A stretch of 46,663 bases of DNA from Allomyces arbusculus (taxonomy: Eukaryota; Blastocladiomycota; Blastocladiomycetes; Blastocladiales; Blastocladiaceae). Where the stretch lies: the NCBI GenBank assembly GCA_027604705.1, contig JADHYV010000112.1:1-46663 (forward strand), in the 5' to 3' direction. Positions 42,077 through 46,663 of the stretch are shown here, piece by piece (positions within the stretch are counted from its first letter, which is position 1; every line of letters starts with the position of its first letter). The notes below the pieces were generated by a model. The model had not been told where the DNA came from. It saw nothing but the letters and a program-made list of their open reading frames with translations, and searched no databases. A program made the position numbers and the translations under genes.

Positions 42077-44839
42077 TCAGTAGTGTGCCGCGGGCTTCTT
42101 GGCGCGGCACTTCTTGACGCGGCACTTCTTGGCCTGCTTGCCCTCGACCTTCTTGGCCTCGCTGGTCTGGACCACCTTGGCGGCCGCCTCCTGCACGACC
42201 CGAACCGTCGCGGCAGGCGCGTTGCCCGCCGTCGGGTACAGGCTGGCGGGCTGCTGCTGCGCGGGCAGCTCGTTGGCCGTGTAGACAGCCGCCGGCTGGT
42301 CCTGCTTGGGCAGCTCGTCGGCCTTGTACCCCGTCGTCGGCTGCTGCATCTTGGGCAGCTCGCCGACCGGTTGCTGCGTCTTGGGCACCTCGTTGGTCGT
42401 GTAACCCGGCTGCGGCTGCGGCTGCTGGTTCTTGGCCTCCTCGCCGGCCTGGGGCTGCTCGACACCGCCGGTCTTAACCGGCACCGCCGTCGGCTGCGGG
42501 CCGAGCGTGACCGTGACCGTGACTGGCGTCCCGTTCGGGCCCGCAACCACCGTGGTAATGCACGGATCCGCATTGCCACCGACCGTCTTGGTCGCCGCCG
42601 GAATCGGGATCGTGACCGTCACCTGGCCGCCGCCGGGCGCCGCGACGATCGTCGTGATGCACGGGTCCTGCTTCGCGGGAACCGTCGAGGCCGGGTTCGC
42701 AGTGGGCACCGCCGTTGCGGGCGCAGTGGCCGTCGCCGTCGGCTGCGGGCCGAGCGTGACGGTGACCGTGACGGGCGAGCCGTTCGGGCCGGCGACGATC
42801 GTCGTGATGCACGGGTCGGCAAGCGTCGTCGTCGTTGGGACGGGGATCGTGACGGTCACGTGGCCGCCGCCAGGCGCGGCAATGATCGTCGTGATGCAGG
42901 GGTCCTGCGCGGCCGTGGTCGAGGTCGCGGGGACCGTGGTCGTCGGGGCAGCGGTCGCAGGGGCCGTGCTGGTGGCAGTGGCGGTCGGAGTCACGACGGG
43001 GCCGTACCCGGTCGAGGTCGAGGTCAGGGTCGACGTGGGCGAGTCGGGCGCCGACACGGTGGCGCTGGACGTGGCAATGACCGTGCTCGACGAACCGGCG
43101 CTGGTGGACGTGGCCTGAGCGGTGGACGACACAGCGCCAGTCGACGAAATGGCGCCGGTCGAGGTGCCCTGTACGGTGGACGACGCAGTGCCGGTCGTGG
43201 CCGACTGGGTGCCCGTCGAAACGGCGCTCGAGGTGCTCGAAACGGCGGTGCTGGTCGTGCGCGACTGAGTCGACGAAACCGCGGTACTGGTGACCGACGC
43301 GGCAGTGGATGAGGTGGACTGCGCGGTGGACGTGGCAATCACCGTCGGGACCGACTGGGTGGCCGAAACGCTGGTTTGAGTCGACTGGGTGCTCACGACG
43401 CTGGTCTGGGTCGACTGAGCGGTGGACGTGGCAACGCTGGTCTGGGTCGACTGAGCGCCGGACGTGATTGCGCTGGTCGTGCCCGTCGTAATTGCGCTCG
43501 TCGAAACGGTCGTGGCTGTGGTCGTAGGCTTGGGCGTCGTGACAGGCGGCAGCGTTGCCGTGCTGCTGCTGCTGCTGGACGTGGCCGTGGCAGTGGTCTG
43601 AGTCGAAATCGCCGTGGTTTGAGTGGAAATCGCCGTCGTGGAAGCCGTAGAGCCGGTCGAGCCACTCGATGTGGCCGTCGTGGTCGTGCCCGTGGCCTTG
43701 GAGGTCGTCTGCGTCGAGCTAGTCGTTTGCGACGTCGCAATCGAGCTGGTCGTGGCCTTGGAGGTAGTCTGCGTCGAGCTGGCCGTGCTTGTCGCCTGGG
43801 ACGTGGTTTGCACGGCGGTGGTACTGGCCTTGGACGTGGTCTGCACGGCCGTCGTACTCGCCGTCGCCGTACTCCCATACGTGCTCGTGCTTGTACCCGT
43901 CTTGGTCGTCGTGGGCTTGGGCGGGAGCGGCACCTCCGGCGCGACTGTCATCCCGGCCTCGATCGCCGCGGCCAGCGCGAGCCGCACATACTCGGCGCGC
44001 TGCGCCTCGCCCGGGTCCTTCATATCGCCAAACACGCACGTGCCAATGGCCACTGACACGTCAATGTTGGGCTGGTAGGCCGCGTCGTTGATGTGCGCGA
44101 TCGAGTAGGCCGCGGCAAGCCGGTCGACGTGATTGCACCGTGTGCCCAAGACAGTCCCAGCACCGGTCGTGAACCACCACGCGGCAACGCGGTACATGAT
44201 GTCATCTTGCAGCATCAATTGCTTGGCGACGGCGTCGGTGCGCTTCAGGTTGCCGCCGAGCGCGGTCGAGATGGCTGGGGTCAGCACGCCGGCAAAAGCG
44301 TACTGCCAGTTGGACGGGATCTGGTTTCGGGGAGGGGGGTCAGTTGGATGCGGTCGGGGCGGCAGCGGACAAGGTGGAGAAGTTTGGACGCACCATGTGC
44401 AGGGCGCCGGCACCACCGTCGGCAGACTGTGGGGTGGAACGAAGGGTGTGGAACGAGCACGCCAGGGGTCAGTTCGGGTTGCTCCAAACACACGACACCA
44501 AGCAAGCAACCATCACAAGATCGTGCGACGCACCTGCTCAAACACCGTCAACCGCGCCGTTTCATGAGCAATGTTGCCCAGGAACATGGCCGTCTGCTGC
44601 GCCGTGCACAGGCCAAACTCGCCGAGCGCCTGCTGAATCTTCGGGAAGTGGTCGACATTGGCCAATTCAAAGACCGACGCGAAGACGGTCGTCGGCACGT
44701 TGCAGAATGGGAGCGGGGCTTGCGTAATGGTCGGCAGCGTCACTTTGACCGACACGGGAACCGCCGTCGCGGCGAGCGCGAGCAAAAGGGCGGCGGCCGC
44801 CGTCGTCAGCAGGACGGGCGACGCCATTGTCTTGGCCAT
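42077..44839 (-). CDS. Secreted GH19-like (chitinase/lysozyme-fold) protein with mucin-like Thr/Ser region
   Basis: Two exons, 44839-44534 and 44320-42077, 849 aa; GTGCGT donor, AACCAG acceptor, phase 0. A signal peptide (LLTTAAAALLLALAATAVPV) precedes a domain of about 170 residues. CTAQQTAMFLGNIAHETARL (HET near residue 91) resembles the first catalytic-Glu region of GH19 chitinases, and DDIMYRVAAWWFTTG resembles a later conserved stretch; the usual YxGRGxxQLT segment is missing, so activity is uncertain. Residues about 240-560 are almost pure Thr, Ser, Ala and Gln, a likely heavily O-glycosylated stalk. Then come four copies of a DPCITT(I/V)(I/V)A unit at about 574, 604, 654 and 689, several ELPKxxQP units, and a Lys/Cys-rich tail (KKCRVKKCRAKKPAAHY). 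It is probably a wall- or surface-associated protein. Confidence 0.78.
42230..42440 (-). repeat. Coding tandem repeat, ELPKxxQP units
   Basis: Four to five degenerate units of about 18-20 codons near the C-terminus of the GH19-like protein: EVPKTQQP, ELPKMQQP, ELPKQDQP, ELPAQQQP, most preceded by a Tyr-containing linker. Confidence 0.8.
42530..42910 (-). repeat. Coding repeats, four DPCITT units in two alternating types
   Basis: Units at about 42905, 42815, 42665 and 42560 alternate between an AAPGGG(H/Q)VTVTIP type and an AGPNG(S/T)PVTVTVT type, pointing to duplication of a two-unit block. Each has one Cys. Confidence 0.8.
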
Positions 44840-45617
44840 GGCAGGTCTATTTGAGTCGAGTGTCTATGGGGATGATCCGCGGCGTGATCGCGCGGTCGTC
44901 GGCGAGTCGTCGGCGGGTCTTGGTCTATGCGGCGGCGGCGGTGGGCGACCCGACGAGAGAGAGAGAACTCGGGTGGGGTGTGGGGGTTGGGCTGGCGCAC
45001 GCAAAGAGGATTCGACCGTGCGGGGCGTGCGTGGCCTTTATATTTTCTCCGGCTGGCCTGGCGTGCGATGACGAAGTGGACCAGGTGGCCGAGACGAACG
45101 ACGCACTTGCGCGCACCCAATGCAGTCGGGCCACGTTCCGCCACGGCGCGCGCGCGCGGCCGGGCTGGGGGGTTGCACAACACTGGCGTCGATGCACGTG
45201 GGATTGGTTGCGTCGCCGGAATACCTGCAGAAAATGACGGAACGGGCGTCGCCGAGCGGAAGGGGTACGTGGAGTACAGCCCGGCCAGGCACTTCGCCAC
45301 GGGCTTCTTGAGGCGTTTCACCCCGACGTGGCACCAGTTTTGACATGAAACTGCCTGCGCCACTCGAATCGGCAGCGACTCACTGCCAGGCGCCAGACCG
45401 AGCCTTCCTGCACTGGCCGCCTGCATGGATCACTAATCACTGATCACTGATCACTGATCAGATCAGAGGAATCAAGTCGTCGCCAACGCACACCTGGCGG
45501 CATCAGTGAACCGAACGACCACCACGGTCACCACCAACAACAGACACACAAAAAAAAAACTGGTGCGGGAATCAAACCAACATGAATCAAACCACAAACC
45601 CCATCCTCCTCACACCC
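44840..45617. other. Intergenic region
   Basis: Promoter side of the GH19-like gene and 3' flank of the GT77-like gene (both minus strand). It contains the ACTGATC repeat at 45431-45464 and a run of ten A near 45550. No gene seen. Confidence 0.5.
45431..45464. repeat. Short tandem repeat of CACTGAT heptamers
   Basis: About four to five copies of a 7-base unit containing the palindrome TGATCA, ending in GATCAGATCAG. Because each unit is palindromic it could form small hairpins. Confidence 0.85.
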
Positions 45618-46663
45618 TCACGCCGCGGCGACCAACGCCGCCTCGGACCCGAAACACGTCCTCCCCGCAGCCTTCTCTGCCGCAGGCCGCACCGCGGCCT
45701 TCCTCACCGGCACGCTCGCCCCACCCATCGTCCTCGCGAGCGCCGCCGGCACCCCGACACAATCCACAAACCCGTCGCCCGCACACACCTCGCGCATGTG
45801 CCAGACGCCGACCTCCTTATCCAACACTGCGCGCTTCCCATCCGCGTCCGTGCTGCACGGTGCTGCCGCCGCTAACACATAGGGCGCACAGACGTCCGCC
45901 GCGGCGGCCGCGTCGACGCGTTTCGCGCCACCGGCGGAGCCGCAGGGGGTAGGGAGCGACGCAAAGACGGCCACGGGTACCGACCCGGCGCGCGAGATGG
46001 TGGAGCAAGTGTCACGCGACGTGCACTTGGCCGCGTCCCGTTTCCCGCGCGCGAAATATGCGGTCGTCGCGGCGCTCGCGCGCACGACGTAGTGGCTCTG
46101 CGCGGCGGACCCGTCGGGGGACGCGGCCGCGGCCAAATCGGTCCCCGTCGAATCGAGCCACGCGGTCACGGCGGGCCAGACGCGCCGGACCACGCTCACG
46201 TCCGCGTCCATCCAGTGCACGTTGATCCCCGCGGACAGCAACGTGTGCGTGATTGCCATCGACGATTGAGAGCGGGCGTCGTAGCACGGCAAGTTCATTT
46301 GCAGGCACGTGCGCAGCCCGTCGTCGTCGTCGAGAACGGCCACGAGGTACGTGCGGGTCCCGCCGTACGTGACGAGAGAGTAAATGGCGTTCTCGACGAG
46401 CAACCGCGTCGCGCGCGTGAACGGGATCACCGTGACTCTGTGGTTCGCCATCTGCATCTGCGCGAGCGCAACGAGGTCGTGGACGTGCGGCTCGTACTTG
46501 ACGGCGACCAGACCGGGCGGGAGCAGCCACGGGTGCGCGCCGTGCGCGTCGACCATTTTCGCGATTTCCGGCTTGGCCAAGTAGGCCGCCGGGTCGGCCG
46601 CGTCGTGGATCAGGCCGGCCATTTCGTGCGTGAACTCGTAGTCGGCCTCGAACCCAAGCACCT
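45618..46663 (-). CDS. GT77-like nucleotide-diphospho-sugar transferase (5' end beyond window)
   Basis: Open from the right edge to a stop at 45618, at least 347 codons. Recognisable order: RVTVIPFTRATRLLVENAIYSL, TYLVAVLDDDDGLRTCLQM, PCYD, SSMAITHTLLSAGINVHWMDADVSVVRRVW, in which DAD is the DxD metal site. This layout (short name-like segment, conserved Cys, then WMDADV) is that of the GT77 nucleotide-diphospho-sugar transferase domain found in plant arabinosyl- and xylosyltransferases and in many fungi and protists. The C-terminal half holds several paired Cys. The N-terminal signal anchor expected for a Golgi enzyme must lie outside the window. The exact sugar is unknown. Confidence 0.82.
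   Translation of the reverse strand, partial: VLGFEADYEFTHEMAGLIHDAADPAAYLAKPEIAKMVDAHGAHPWLLPPGLVAVKYEPHVHDLVALAQMQMANHRVTVIPFTRATRLLVENAIYSLVTYGGTRTYLVAVLDDDDGLRTCLQMNLPCYDARSQSSMAITHTLLSAGINVHWMDADVSVVRRVWPAVTAWLDSTGTDLAAAASPDGSAAQSHYVVRASAATTAYFARGKRDAAKCTSRDTCSTISRAGSVPVAVFASLPTPCGSAGGAKRVDAAAAADVCAPYVLAAAAPCSTDADGKRAVLDKEVGVWHMREVCAGDGFVDCVGVPAALARTMGGASVPVRKAAVRPAAEKAAGRTCFGSEAALVAAA

Noticed and set aside
41870-43312. 480-codon plus-strand open frame over the mucin region
   Set aside because: Arg/Gly repeats produced by reading the Thr/Ser repeat DNA backwards; the minus-strand frame has a signal peptide and a domain.
45550-45580. tRNA T-arm-like sequence followed by a T run on the minus strand
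   Set aside because: The T-stem cannot pair and the loop lacks the invariant C; no D- or anticodon arm is present upstream.
1-46663. Retroelement, Polinton or other virus-like remnants, and DNA transposons
   Set aside because: No reverse transcriptase, integrase, transposase, capsid or long terminal repeat was recognised in any frame; the repeats seen are simple or coding repeats.

Overview
The window looks like nuclear DNA from a zoosporic, early-diverging fungus. It is GC-rich and its genes are split by short introns (mostly 41-100 nt) with GTRNGT-like donors, CTNAN branch sites and YAG acceptors. The gene content fits a fungus: a GPI-type CE4 chitin deacetylase, a Sel1-repeat protein resembling chitin synthase activators, a STRIPAK Far11/STRIP subunit, Ctf8 and an Abf2/TFAM-like double HMG-box protein. 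A Blastocladiomycota- or Chytridiomycota-type genome is my best guess, from composition and gene content only. I recognised no virus-like element, transposon, rRNA, tRNA or CRISPR.

Layout, left to right. 1-2008 (-): 5' part of a gene joining a polytopic membrane region to an NAD-dependent sugar epimerase, running off the left edge. 2730-6995 (-): large low-complexity nuclear-type protein. 7850-8744 (+): mitochondrial HMG-box protein. 9089-10446 (+): ECHDC1-like decarboxylase, meeting CTF8 (10483-10911, -) tail to tail. 11282-13568 (-): nucleotide-sugar transporter fused in frame, across one intron, to a glycosyltransferase. 15487-16722 (+): UDP-galactose-type transporter. 17831-21466 (+): TDRD9/spindle-E-like DExH helicase. 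22007-23630 (+): PP2A B'' subunit. 24224-24617 (+): NDUFA4-like protein. 26232-28476 (-): Sel1-repeat protein. 31241-32790 (+): chitin deacetylase. 32953-35628 (-): Far11/STRIP in seven exons. 36135-36965 (+): CK2 beta. 37488-39219 (-) and 39700-41544 (+): a head-to-head pair of DUF707 glycosyltransferase-like genes. 42077-44839 (-): secreted GH19-like, mucin-like protein. 45618-46663 (-): GT77-like glycosyltransferase, cut by the right edge.

Nine of the eighteen genes plausibly act on nucleotide sugars, Golgi glycosylation or the cell wall and surface: epimerase, two transporters (one fused to a transferase), two DUF707 proteins, GT77-like protein, chitin deacetylase, Sel1 protein and GH19-like mucin. 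The most striking is the transporter-transferase fusion. Its predicted topology would put the transferase in the Golgi lumen, where the transporter delivers its substrate. The second is the membrane-epimerase fusion at the left edge.

Exon structures were read by eye from splice signals, reading-phase continuity and motif continuity. No transcript or database search was available.
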